Origin: Andalucia godoyi
Taxonomy: Eukaryota; Discoba; Jakobea; Jakobida; Andaluciidae
Assembly (NCBI GenBank): GCA_009859145.1
Contig: VRVR01000002.1
Span: 248,001 to 312,000, forward strand
DNA: 64,000 nucleotides
Direction of reading: 5' to 3'
Shown: one piece after another, positions 30,747-41,922 of the stretch
Layout of the letters: each line of letters opens with the position of its first letter
Position numbering within the stretch: the stretch's first letter is position 1
Translations under genes and position numbers: made by a program
The notes under the pieces: model-generated
Seen by the model: only the letters and a program-made list of their open reading frames with translations
What the model was told of the DNA's origin: nothing
Database searches by the model: none

Positions 30747-32437
30747 TTACGAGGTACTACTGCCTGCTGGTCGCTTGCGCTTGCTGGGCGGGGGATCCAA
30801 AGCCTGCTCGGATGCGATGGAGCCATCGTTCAAGTCGTTCAGGCTCGTCTGAGCGATACGCATGCTCCTCCGAACATCCGGGTCCGACACAGCGACTTCT
30901 GCTGGTAATGCGGTGCCGCCCGTTGTGAGACGTTCCTCCAAGGACGGCTTGTCTGCGGCAAACGTTTCCTTCTCAGGCGATTCCGGATGGGACTTCTTTT
31001 GGGATTTGGGCTTCGATTTCGCAGTCGTGGAGGCAGACTCTGCGGCTGGCAGCAGCGACTGCTTCTTGGCTGCTTTGAGGTTGGCCGATCGCTTAGCACC
31101 GCGCTTGACAGTGGATCCCGCTGGAAGCAACGGGCCTGCGTTGCCGAAGAACCAGACCATACGCGCATTGCTGTCTTTGCACGAGTTTGCCTCCTTCTTC
31201 CCATAGACCTTGAGCCACTGGTCAAACTGCACTTCGGAGCTCTCCTCCGTTCCGTATGCTACCGAGAATCAACAATAGTGAGAATCCCCGATGAATAAGA
31301 GTGAGAAGAACAGCAATGAGAAGAGAACGAGAACGTACCAAATTCGAGAGCGATTGCTTCTTCTGCAATTGTCTTGCACAGTCGAATAATGTCGCGAGGA
31401 TCTGAACCGTCATCCACAATTGGCAGCTTCTCCAGTACGGTCCGAGCGCGGTCGAAAGGTCGAACGTCTGCGCGGTGCATGATCTCGGCACGAAGATAAT
31501 TGCCAATACCTGCATGGAATGTCAATTTCGTAAGCGTGAAACAGTTCGAGGGAAAACCGCAGTGCGGAGAAAGAATGGTGTGAAAAACATACCATTGAAA
31601 TATTCCTGATCAAGAAGCACCTCGCAAATTGGGTGATTAAAGGCAGCCTTTGCCATATTGGTAAGCACGTTCTCTCGAAACTCCGCGTACTCTGTAATCG
31701 GATCAGGGCCCCGCAACTCGCCCCAAGAAGATGCAGACTGGACGACTTGCCACGTACCGAACCGCCGTTGATCCACGTGTCTGACAATGTTTTCACCATT
31801 AGCACTTGCAAAAGAGAAGCGAAGCGGTGCAGAATTCATCTCCAGCAAACACCGTCAAAGAAATAAAGTGGTGTAAGAACGTACGAAATCACCGTCCCAT
31901 CATCTGCAAAGATGCTAAAATGGGCATGCTTGGGAAGCTCCGAAGCCTGGTTAAAGACACTGAAGTTACCCGTCTGTGTGTATTCGACATCACTGCTATT
32001 AGTGCACCACTGCATTCTACAAACTATAATATATATAATAATAATAGTAAACATCGTTTCACAAACCACGAAAAATACGTACCATTCCCATCCGAAACAG
32101 AACAAACATTGAATGCGGCTCTGCTGCCGAATCAACTGCAGAGAGCGTCAAAATCATCTCCTGAGCTCATCATCAGTCATTAGTCAACCTCTGCATTCAA
32201 GCACATGATCATCGATTGAAAACGCTACACAGGACACGAAAGAAAGAAAGAAAGAGAGAAGAGACAAACCTTCCCCCGGGTTTGAGAGGTCAGATGGAAT
32301 CCTTTTTTCCAAGAAGATGGAATTTCAACAGCTTCGCATTTGTGAATCTGCGACTTTGCAATCTTCACGAACGTTTTCATCATCGCAGTGGCATTGATGA
32401 TGCGCGAAAACACATGAATATCGGAAAGCTCTGGCAT
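30747..32437 (-). CDS. NEIL1: NEIL1-like DNA glycosylase/AP lyase, six exons
   Basis: The exons, on the minus strand, are 32437-32270, 32160-32083, 32009-31885, 31804-31593, 31509-31339 and 31258-30747; together they encode 421 residues with every junction in frame. Donors are GTTTGT, GTACGT, GTACGT, GTATGT and GTACGT, and all acceptors end AG. The protein starts MPELSD, giving the catalytic Pro2 and Glu3 of the Fpg/Nei family. The helix-two-turn-helix segment reads LLDQEYFNGIGNYLRAEI. The C-terminal module WLKVYGKKEANSCKDS...WFFGNAGPL lacks zinc cysteines and matches the 'zincless finger' of NEIL1 and plant FPG proteins. It should excise oxidised pyrimidines and ring-opened purines in the nucleus. 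A Lys/Ser-rich tail follows. Exon 3's start is the least certain boundary. Confidence 0.9.
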
Positions 32438-32648
32438 CCTCGCACGTTTTATAGTTTTTTTTTAAAATGACGGGACAGTCCAACCGCATAACGATGGGAA
32501 GAAAAGAAGAGGAAGAAAACAGTTAGCCACTCCCTCTTCCAAGTCTCCAACATCATTATCATTTCATTTTTCCTTTGCCAAAAACGGAGAAGGAACTCAA
32601 CAGAAGATGCTCATTCTTGCATGCATTCTTGTGCATTCTGGTGGGCCC

Positions 32649-34108
32649 GCGCTTCCATAAAATTCAATTCAGAAATTCCAGCTGCTCCTCAAACCGTCCT
32701 TCTTTTTCCCGTTTCCGTTTCTCTCGTTTCCTTTTCCCTTTTGCCTGTTATCCGCTGTCTCTCGTCGCTTGGATTTTGTTTGTTGAACCCATTCCCTTTC
32801 TCCCGTTTCACCTTGGACTTCGTTGTGTCAAATAAAATATTGCATAAAACACTGCTGCGTTCGTATTTTGATGTTTCACCGTTTTTATTTGGCACCACAT
32901 CCTCCTCACACTTCGCCACACGTTGTCGGTTTGTCTGTTCCGTCGGTTTCATACTTGCACGTTTTCGGAACCCGATGGTGCAGGTGGTGAAAGCTGCGCT
33001 CCGAGAGCGGCTGCGCCATCCCGATCTGCACGATTGCCCTCCTGAGTTGGGTGAGCGATTTGTCGTTCATCACGTGGCGCGGCGCACTCCTGCTAAACCA
33101 CTACCTCGCCTTTGTGTTGGAGAATGACCTGCCCTTTCCCGATTTCAAGGATTCGTTCTTGCTGAATGCATTTACGTTTCCGGATGGCCGCATCACTGCT
33201 ACTTCTTGCGAGTCCGTCCCTGCACTCACCGCCTTTGCGGAGGAGCATTGGGACGACCATCCGCGGCTGCAGGGAGTCGGGTACAGAGGGGAGTACTGCC
33301 ACGCGTTGCGGCATCTCGCGAGAGAGTGCCAAACCAACATGGCGAACGGCTTCAAGTTCGGTCTTGAGGCGAAGCTGCGTCGCCATGTCTTCGCATCCAT
33401 TCCCGCAGACGGCCAAGACGGACGGCGTGTTGGTGTCCTTCGGCCCCGAGTACGAGACCATGTGCAGACCGCGTGCGGCTGACGACGAGATGGTCCCCAG
33501 AGAGCCCCACCCCAGGAGAAGGCGCGCGGCAGCGGGGCGCGACGATCAGCAGCAGCAGCCGCGTCAGGTGCCGGCGGGCATGACGCTTGTCGGGATCGAC
33601 CCAGGGCGCGCAAACATCTTGACCGCGTTCGACGGGACTGCCGTGCGCAGCGAGATGCGCAACCAGTGGTATCATGCCACCGGTGCAAATGCGGAGCGCA
33701 GGTGGATGGGGCAACGCAGCGGTCGTGTTTGCGAGATTCTGGATGAGTTGTCGGCGCTGCCGCGGACCAATCAAGAGGCCGACTGGTTTCCGCATCTTCA
33801 CTTCTACAGGGCGCATGTCAATGCCCTTTGGAGTCATTTCACGAACCACCAGGGGTTGAGACACTGCGCCACAGTGAACTGCCCATCTGACCGCCGGTGC
33901 GTGGGCCGCGATGCCAACGCCGCGATGAACATTCGTCAGTGCTGGCTCAGCCGACCGCGGTTCTTGTGTCGGAATCCACGCAGTATTCCTAGTGCTAGCG
34001 AGCTGGAGTCTCGCGTAGGGCACTCATGAAGATTGAAAATGTCTGGTTCTGCCAGGCATTTCACGCCTCTCGTTCCTGGAATCCCTGCATTGATTTAAAT
34101 GGGTGTGC
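32649..34108 (+). mobile_element. Fanzor/TnpB-type element, copy 2 (uninterrupted)
   Basis: This is the reference copy of the family, 1460 bp, bounded by GCGCTTC at the left and GGGTGTGC at the right. Sequence identity with copy 1 starts and stops at these points. I see no convincing terminal inverted repeat or target duplication, which fits IS605/IS607-like and Fanzor-bearing elements. The left end sits 211 bp from the NEIL1 start codon, pointing away from it. The right end lies 26 bp beyond the stop codon of the convergent CCDC17-like gene, so the element supplies that gene's 3' flank. Confidence 0.8.
32977..34029 (+). pseudogene. Frameshifted Fanzor/TnpB-like nuclease remnant
   Basis: The protein can be followed through three frames. 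The first holds VVKAALRERLRHPDLHDC (about 32980-33040). The second holds WRGALLLNHYLAFVLEND to GFKFGLEAKLRR (about 33070-33385). The third holds the nuclease part (about 33580-34029). RuvC-I is TLVGIDPGRANILTAF. The C-terminal LRHCATVNCPSDRRC then runs into RuvC-III GRDANAAMNI, as in OrfB/TnpB zinc-ribbon proteins. The RuvC-II segment with its catalytic Glu and the first zinc-knuckle pair are missing between HVNALWSHF and TNHQGLRHC, implying an internal deletion. The N-terminal wedge region seen in relic A is also absent. It cannot encode a working nuclease. An identical remnant lies in copy 1 on the minus strand. Confidence 0.75.
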
Positions 34109-34134
34109 TCTAAAATACCCGACTTTTTCTTTTA

Positions 34135-37100
34135 CTAGGACATGATATCGAGGCCGACATATCGAGAAAACGCAACGTTCAGCAGATTGTTGAATTCATC
34201 GTCAGACATCTTGCGAGGGCGAACCGCAGCCTGCTTCTTCCCAGAGCCCTGTTTGGCGAACTGCTCCATCATGGACCGCGGTATGTCGTCATAGCGAACA
34301 CACGACAGGGGCTGGCCATAGGTGCCTTTAAGATGTCCGTCTTCGATTCTCACAAACAGCGAGGCGCAGTTCATAAATTTAAACTTTTGCGACGACAGGT
34401 TTTCCGCAACGACGTCGTCAAAAGACTTGGAATCGTCTTTCAGCTGATCAATAAGACCGTCGGGGACGCGGCCCAGAAAGACGGGAACTTTCAAAGTTCC
34501 GCAACGCACGTGATTTCCGTCATCCGCCAAGATTGGGCACAGCGCAAACCCGAGAGACTGGATCGGAGGAGGGTCAAGATACCGAACTGTTGAAAAGACT
34601 TCGAGGACAACACACAAGTTTCGGTGCCGAGGGATGTTCTTGAATTCCTGCAATCCGTCCAACCATTCTGGGCACCGAGCGTCGGACTCATAGTCGTTTT
34701 TCATTGTCAACTTCACGCCATGGGACAATCGCATCGGGGAATAGAAATGCCCGGGAGGACATACAGAATATACAACCTTCACAACAGCCTCCTTTTGCGG
34801 CATATTCATCCCAGCGTCCACAGAGACGGAGAATCCATATGCAGGATCGTAACTCGCAATGTAGCTGTAATCAAGAGCCTTCTCATTGCTTGAAGCACGG
34901 TTCCGAAACACGTCTGAAATGAGCTTGTCCAGCTTTTCATCTGATGTTGGAGGCGAACGAAGCACGCTCGACGCAACGTCTCGAACAAGCGCATCTGGCA
35001 CAGACGAACGCTGCTTCATTATAGCCTTTTCAGTATCAGAGAGGACACAGAGAGATTGGCCGTAGATCTTTGGAGAATACCGAGTTGCCGGAATCCACAC
35101 CCCAGTTTCTTGCCACTTGTCACGTTTCACATCCGTCAAGCCAAGAATCTTCTTTCCATTGCGAGGTGCTTTCAGCACGCGAAGCAGAACTGTCGCACAA
35201 CATACTTTGGGGACGTCATCCAGCGCGGATGCGGTCACTTTGGCAGAATTCAGCAACGAGTGTTGATGCAGACACACTTCAAACCCTCCCTCGTTGAGCC
35301 GAACGTCAGTGAAAACTGCAGAAATTGGCTGTTTTTCGGTCCCATTGTCGATGAACAAATTCAACAAGGAGTGGCCAACGATGCAACGCTCGACATCGTA
35401 CTTATCAATTGCCTCAAGTTGCACGTGGATGGTGCATGTAGAGTCCAACCCTTTCAAATCGCGAATCTCCAGTTTCGTACCAAATGTTGGGGAAATGGCC
35501 GAGCCTCCAACCGCGCAGCATCCCGATGCAGACTTGCCAACGCTCTTTCCAGCAACGTTGAAGGTCCCAATAGTAACCTTGGAAATCGTCACATTAAGAG
35601 GAAGGTTGCGAGCTCCGTCGATGTAAACATCAATTCCGTCGTCCCTGGACCACTGTCTTGTGGACGCAGGCTTTTCAACGTCCGCCACGTCTGCCGCTTC
35701 GTCAGTCTCCGACACAGCATCAATAATCGGCACTTCAACGAGATATTCAGAAGCACCAATGGGAGTCCGCTTCAGAGCAACCTCGAGCTTTGCATTTGAC
35801 AAGCCTACTTTAACAGGAGGATCACGCAGAATATCTACCATATCTGCGCCAGTTGGACCAGACCCTGGAACTCTCATGGGACGGCCGTTGAGCTCGAGAA
35901 CAACGACTCCATCGACGAACTTCTCCAGATCAACAAAACTGTATGCAATGAAGACGTCCTTGTTGCACAAAACCTGGAAAACCAAGACTGTCGCGGGTCC
36001 GATCGGGACATCCAAAAGCCCCCCGGTACTTCCTAGAGCCAGGAAATCAACAGAGGATATCGATGTCGCGTCGGTGTCCGCAATAAAATACTTGTTGGTT
36101 CCAGAAGCCGCTTCGTCGCGAACAAGCGGCTTTCCTGCAGTGTACACAATCCCACGAACTCGCACTACAGAAGCCCCACTGAGATCCATCCCGCGAAGTG
36201 CGAGGGACTTGAAATAAACTGAAGAACGCAGAGTGGCAGCGGGGTCAGGGAGAGCGGGAGCGGGCGCAGATCCTGGTTCGGAATCCAGAGTATCGACGCT
36301 TTCTTCTTCCAGCTTCTTCTTCTCGGGAGTCTGAGGGACAACAGGCGGAGCGGCAGCGGGCGGAACCGATGGAACAGACTCCTTCTTTGATGGCTCTACC
36401 TCATTCTTCTTCGACTCTTTCTCTTCCGGTTCTTCCCTCTTTGTAGACTTTGCGTCTGGCAGACTACGCACAGGTTCTGCAGAATACGCGGCCGGAAAGC
36501 GGTACTCCCCAAGTGAAATGTCCGGATTCACTCCAATCTTAGCCTGTTCATCCACTTGAGAAGCAACCGCAATTCGGACAAAGAAGCATAAATTCGGTAT
36601 CCGTTTTCCCTGGCTATTCAACGTTGCCGCATCAATTGCAGAATTGACGGGCTGATAGAACACAGGAAGCTTCAGGCGGCCGGTGACCAACGTCCCGTCG
36701 CGTTCAAATGGTTCAACAATTGTCCAGCCGATAGGCTGAGTTTTTGCAGGCGAGTCCGGCGACGCGGCAGGAGCAAGCACAGATTGCAATTCAAACATAA
36801 ACTTGAAATCTGCAGCGGCAGGAACTTTCGCAAATCTTCGGACCGTTGCAAAAATGCAACGCAAGTGACTTACACCATCGGACTCGGCGTCGAAAGTGGG
36901 CAGTGCTCGAACCTTTGCCCTTTGTACGCTTCCATTGAACGCTGCGTAGGCGACCGATACTTGTGTATTGTTCGGAGGCAATCCAGTGCAGTAATCGAAA
37001 AACAAACCAAAGCCTTGCTCCGGAACGTATTGGGAAGTTCTCGAAGACTGCGATGTATCTGAAAGGCCCTCTTGGGCTAGCTGCTTCTTCAACTTTGCCT

Positions 37101-39490
37101 CCATCACTGCGCGCTTTTGCTCTTCCATCCATCGCTCATGCTCCTCTCGTTTGGCAGACTCGCGCTTTTCGCGTTCCATTTCGTCTTTGAGTTTTTGCAA
37201 CTTTGATTCTTTTGCTAGCTTTTCCATCTCGAAATCAATGCGAGCTAATTCCTTGACGTGCTCTTCTCGAAGCTCGTCTAAATGATTTGACTTTTGGTCG
37301 TTTCTCCTGGGAGTAGCAGCAGCAACAGGTGAAGGGGACCGGGATCTTTGAGAATTGCTATCATGGTACTCCTCTCCAGCACCAGGATTTTCCCGCTGGT
37401 TCCCATGTTTACTCGGATCCCTGGGACGGCCGGACGGCCGCTCAAGACCGTATGGAGTGCGACCATGTCGGCCATGAATTGGGTCGCGACTTCCAGGCCT
37501 CCTCGATTTAAGATCTGAAAGACGCTGCACGTGGTCCCGCAGCTTTTCATTCTCAGCATCCTGCTTCTTCAGCAACTCCTGTGTCTCTTGAATTTGCTTC
37601 TCAAGAGCCTCGAGCATTGGATCTTTGAATTGGTTCGCATTCGGGGACCTCGCTGGAGGTTGTCCATAATGTGGGCGAGCAGAAAGTGGGGCACTGGCTG
37701 CTGGAGGCGGCATACTCGAGGCAGAAGACACGGCGCTGCCGAACAGCAGCTTTTCGACCTCTTGAATTTCGTTCAGAATCGCGGGGTCGCTGCCGCCGGA
37801 CTGCCTATACAAATTTCGCAGTGAGTCAAGCTCTGCGTGCAGTTGCCTCACATCCGGATTCGCATCAAACTGTGGCGCCGACCGCGGCCTCGGAACGCTT
37901 CGATCATGCGGAGCAACAACATCCAAACTACTCAAAGACTCTGCACAGTGCTCAGCTTTTCGCTGTTTGTGTTCTGCCAAAAATAAATCCAATGCTTCAA
38001 GATCCTTTTCATCGGATGAAGGCCGCGCATCTGCTGCTGCTGCTGCATGACTTGCGTCTGCGCCATAGCGCTCATTCTTCAGTTCACCCAAACGTTTCTC
38101 AGATTGGGCGCTTCTTTGCTTCAAATCCTCGACAAACCTGTCAAGCTCATCAGCAGCATTTGGGGTCTTTAGCTTACTTCGATCTGCGCTGGGTTGGATG
38201 GCAATCATGCGTTGTTGAATCTTTTCTCGTTCCTGCTGCAGAGCTTGGTTCTCAAACTTGTGCCTCGTTTCCTGGATTGCTTGTTGGCGAACCAACTCCT
38301 CGCGGTCCCCTCGAACCTGGGCGCCATGCGACATGAAACTCTGCAGCTTTTCCTGCGCTTCCGTCCTCTCCTTTTCTCTGTTCAGGATGCGCTGCTCTAA
38401 TCCATCGATCTCTGCCTGAATATCGTTCTCTCTTCTGAAAAGTCGTTCTCGCTCTCGTTGCAGTTTCTTCAGTTCCTCTTTTTTCTCACTCTCCAACACG
38501 GCCAACTTCTCTCGGTCCAGCTTGTCCACGGCTTTCCGAGTCCTTTCCATCTCTAATCGAACCACCATATCCTGCTCTTTGCGACTCTCAAGTTCGTCCA
38601 GAAGCACCGCCAACTTCTTTTCTTTCTCGCGCTGCATCAACACAAGTTCCTGCTGCTGTTCTCTAATGCTCTTCTGCTTGTCCGCTTCTTGGACTTTAAG
38701 ATCCTTTTCAAAAATCCGCATCAACCTTTTCATTTCCTCCTCGTCCTTCTTCATTCGACTGCGAAAGTCGGAAATCGACACTTGCGAAGTTGACGCAGAG
38801 CCATCCAACACCGCTCGGACATCTTCCACCGATGCATTTTCACTCCTTGAAAGACGATCCCACAAAAAGAATCGCGTGCCGAATCGGCAAATAATATCAA
38901 TATTGATGGACGTATGAATGGAAAATACGCATGCAAAACAAAAAACAAAACAAGAAGAACGAAAGAAAGAAACCCCATAGAAACTCGGGGGTACGGAGAG
39001 AGGAGGACGTACAATGAGTGTGAAGGCAGCGGTCTGCATGCACTGGAAGCCAGTTCTTGTCTGAGCCTTGCGGGATCCGAATACACCGAGTCCACACAAA
39101 ACTATCGAGCGCAAGCAGAAAAGCAAGCAGAAAAGAACAATAAGTAAGATAAGCACATGAAAACGATATCTTCTCCGGTGATTGGAAATCATTAGTGCAG
39201 AGCACGGCATACCTTCTTCTTGTGGTTCGCCAATTGTTCCGTCGTTTGAAACGATATTTTACATTCTCTAACAAATGAATACGCAGCGGCCAGAAGAGGA
39301 AAAGGCAGAATTAAAATAAAGAACAGTAAGTAACAGTTCCCCTCTCTTTTTTTCATTTTCATTTTCATTTTCTTCTTGGTTTGTTGCATGAAATGAATGA
39401 ATCATTTCTGGAAGCAGCGAAAGAAGCAAGAAGGGATATATAAAAAAGTACATACTCGCAGTAGTATTGAGCGGAGAACGCAGACGACAT
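34135..39490 (-). CDS. CCDC17-like coiled-coil protein with C2HC finger, four exons
   Basis: The exons, on the minus strand, are 39490-39456, 39267-39213, 39101-39013 and 38845-34135; together they encode 1629 residues. Donors are GTATGT, GTATGC and GTACGT. Splicing joins a C2HC finger split over three exons: Cys11, Cys14, His27 and Cys32 (pattern C-x2-C-x12-H-x4-C). The finger, long coiled coils (about 80-330 and 560-660) and a later GFGLFFDYCTGLP region with PIGWTIVEPFERDG and VNPDISLGEYRFP match CCDC17, a protein linked to ciliated cells. The homologue is over twice the human length because at least three further C2-like beta domains follow (near residues 985, 1170 and 1390). The long single frame reaching 39210 is intron read-through. 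Its stop codon lies 26 bp from transposon copy 2. Confidence 0.82.
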
Positions 39491-39957
39491 TTTCCTTGCT
39501 CAGTGTCTTTTAGATACTGCTGGTTGACGCTTGTTAGTCGGTTTCGTTGGATGATGTTTATAATGACAATGATGATGATGATGCAGAAGGGCACTGAGCT
39601 GAGAGGGAAACGAGAAAATGAAAAAAAAAAGTCTGAATCACGTACTCGGGTGGCGGCGACATCAAACGGAGGAATCGGAGGTTGCGGGAATCGCACGTTA
39701 GGCAATTGAAGTTGGTTCGAATCCTCAACCAAAGAGCAACAGCAAAACACAACTTATATGACACTCGAGGGAAAATGCCCCATTTCATTTCCCACTATTT
39801 TATCCGAGTCTTTCCTTCACCTAAAGCCGTTCTTCATCATTTCATTTTCATTCTTCGTTCTTCGTTGTACTGTATAGTTCTTGAACCATCACTATATATT
39901 ACTTTGTGGTTTCTTTATTTCTTTTTAACAAGTCGTGAAACTGCACTGCTCCCCATC

Positions 39958-40786
39958 ATGGAAGGTATGTCCTCTTTCTTTCTCTTTATGTGCGTGTGTG
40001 TTTGTGTTGTTTTATCTCCCCCATTTGAGTTTCGGGATTTGTGTGTCATTTGCTTATCATTTTATTATTTATTTTATTTATTTATTTATTTGTTTGTTTG
40101 TTTGTTTTACTTTCTTGAACATTTGCTGGTGTTCTCGGAATGAATGAATGAATAAATGGATGAATGAATAAATGGATGGATGGATGGAAACGACGACAGA
40201 ACAACTTTTCCGACTAAAGTTTGCGACAAAGCAGTTTGAGCGCAGCGCGAAAAAGGCTGAAAAGGCAGCGAAGGACGAGCGGTTGAAAGTGAAGAAGGCG
40301 ATGGAGAAGGGGAATATGGAGGGTGCGCGGATTTATGCACAGAATGCGATTCGAAAGCAAAACGAGTATATCAATCATTTGCGACTGGCAGCGCGGTTGG
40401 ATGCTGTGTCGTCGAGGCTTGATACTGCTTGCAAGATGAACCAGGTGACGAAGACCATGGGGGGAATTGTGGGGTCGCTTGACAAGGCGCTGAACCAGAT
40501 GGATGTGATGCAGATCACGAATGTAATGGATAAGTTTGAGACGCAATTTGAGGATCTCGACGTGCGCTCGTCCTATGTCGAAAATGCTATGAGCAGCTCT
40601 ACTGCGCTCAGCACCCCGGAAACAGACGTTGAGGCGCTTATGGCCGAAGTCGCAGATGAACACGGCCTCCAAATCTCAGAACAAATGTCATCTGTCAGCG
40701 CAAAGAACCAAAAAGAACTCGCCCTGGACAAAGAAGGCGACGATCTCTCCGCCCGTCTTGCAAAGCTCCAAAAGGGAAAGTCATAA
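39958..40786 (+). CDS. CHMP1: Charged multivesicular body protein 1 (ESCRT-III), two exons
   Basis: Exon 1 is only 7 nt (39958-39964, ATGGAAG) followed by GTATGT. Exon 2 (40200-40786) follows an acceptor ending CGACAG. Joined, the 197-residue protein begins MEEQLFRLKFATKQFERSAKK, the expected CHMP1/Did2 start. It keeps the basic alpha1-alpha2 hairpin (KKAMEKGNMEGARIYAQNAI), the acidic C-terminal half and a MIM1 helix DDLSARLAKLQ at the end that should recruit the VPS4 ATPase. CHMP1 acts late in ESCRT-III filament disassembly. The alternative is an unspliced start at 40172 or 40184, which would add residues encoded by an ATGG repeat; the spliced form fits the family better. The intron is 235 nt and ends in an unusual purine-rich repeat. 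Confidence 0.88.
40060..40190. repeat. Tetranucleotide repeats (TTTA/TTTG)n and (ATGA/ATGG)n
   Basis: TTTA then TTTG repeats (about 40060-40105) are followed by ATGA, ATAA and ATGG repeats (about 40139-40189), all within the CHMP1 intron and just before its acceptor site. Confidence 0.9.
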
Positions 40787-41260
40787 ACATCATCCGCTGG
40801 TTCTTGCTCTCGTCCCCAATCCCCTTGTATTATTTTTTTTCCCCCCCTTCCGTGGAAGTTGTGGTTGTCTTGCCTCGTGTTCCCCTCCTGGCCCCCGGCC
40901 CCACAGCACAGCACACCGCACCATCTTTTTGTAAAGCTCTGATTTTTTTAATCCTTATTTTTTAATTACAATAAATTATTGTGAATGCCTGCTGTAGCCT
41001 GTACACGCCTTCGAAAGTGCGGAAAAAAGGCAGACAGAGTCCGCAAAATGGACAGAAATGTGCAAAAATGCGGGAAGGCTTTCCTTTTTGTGTTCTCCGC
41101 TTCTTTTCAAAACTTGCAAAGTTTCCAAAAGAAACTGTCCAAACGTGTTTTTGTTCTGCGGTTTTCATTTGTTTTCATTTCCCCCCAATTTTTCATTCCT
41201 TCTGAGAGGACGTGATTGGAGTTGCTGGGTCTTTTTGTACTTGTTTTTTTCCAGGTTGCG

Positions 41261-41773
41261 ATGCGTGGAGCTATCTTTGTATCTGCTGCGCTCATTATTG
41301 CGCTTGTTGCACTTTGCGAGGCGTATCCGTTGTACAAGCAGTGCGATTCGCGGTGGGGAAGTCACCGTTTGGGCACCAGCACGACGAACACGATCTGTTC
41401 TGCAGGGTGTGCAATGAGCTCTGTAGCCATGGCGCTTTCTGGAAAGGGCCACACCACCGATCCGGGTCAGCTGAACGACTGGCTTGTCGCGCACTCGGGG
41501 TATGCGTCGGGAGACCTTATTGTCTGGGGAGCAGTTTCGGGTCTCGGACTTACTTTCCATCAGAGATACTCGGGCCAGGGATCGCTGTCCGTCTCGGAGC
41601 TCCAGTCGCTGCTTGCAAAAGGATTCCCGGTTGTCATCAACGTCCGCGGAGGCTCGCACTGGGTGCTTGCTACCTCAGTGTCCCGCTCGACGGTCAATGT
41701 CAACGATCCGGGATTCAGCGTCAGTTCCTATCAGTACTCCGACATTGTGAACTTTATCGTATACAACCCATGA
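41261..41773 (+). CDS. Secreted peptidase C39-like domain protein
   Basis: The 170-residue protein has a signal peptide (MRGAIFVSAALIIALVALCEA, cleavage after about residue 21) and then a compact papain-like fold of the C39_2 family. YPLYKQCDSRWG is the usual entry. ICSAGCAMSSVAMAL carries the candidate nucleophile Cys, GGSHWVLAT the His and NVNDPGF the Asp. Relatives are mostly bacterial and fungal secreted proteins, some peptidases and some without known activity. Nothing beyond the domain is present, so it is probably released from the cell or into a vacuole. The frame is open to a TTG at 41216; the ATG at 41261 begins the signal peptide. A TTTTTTCCAG just upstream could be the acceptor of a 5'-UTR intron. 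Confidence 0.8.
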   Translation: MRGAIFVSAALIIALVALCEAYPLYKQCDSRWGSHRLGTSTTNTICSAGCAMSSVAMALSGKGHTTDPGQLNDWLVAHSGYASGDLIVWGAVSGLGLTFHQRYSGQGSLSVSELQSLLAKGFPVVINVRGGSHWVLATSVSRSTVNVNDPGFSVSSYQYSDIVNFIVYNP

Positions 41774-41922
41774 AACACGGGACGGGTTTAAAGTATTTTT
41801 TAAAAAAAATTAAAAAACACACGCACATGGAGTTGCTTTGGGAGTTGGTATTCTTTTACTCTTCGTTCTTGATGTGTGATCTTGGGACGTCAACTTGGAC
41901 GGGATGGAGGAGAGCTGCATCA

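Noticed and set aside
39102-39210. N-terminal extension of the CCDC17-like protein with hydrophobic stretches that look like membrane spans
   Set aside because: These are intron read-through; splicing at GTATGC and GTACGT restores a C2HC finger.
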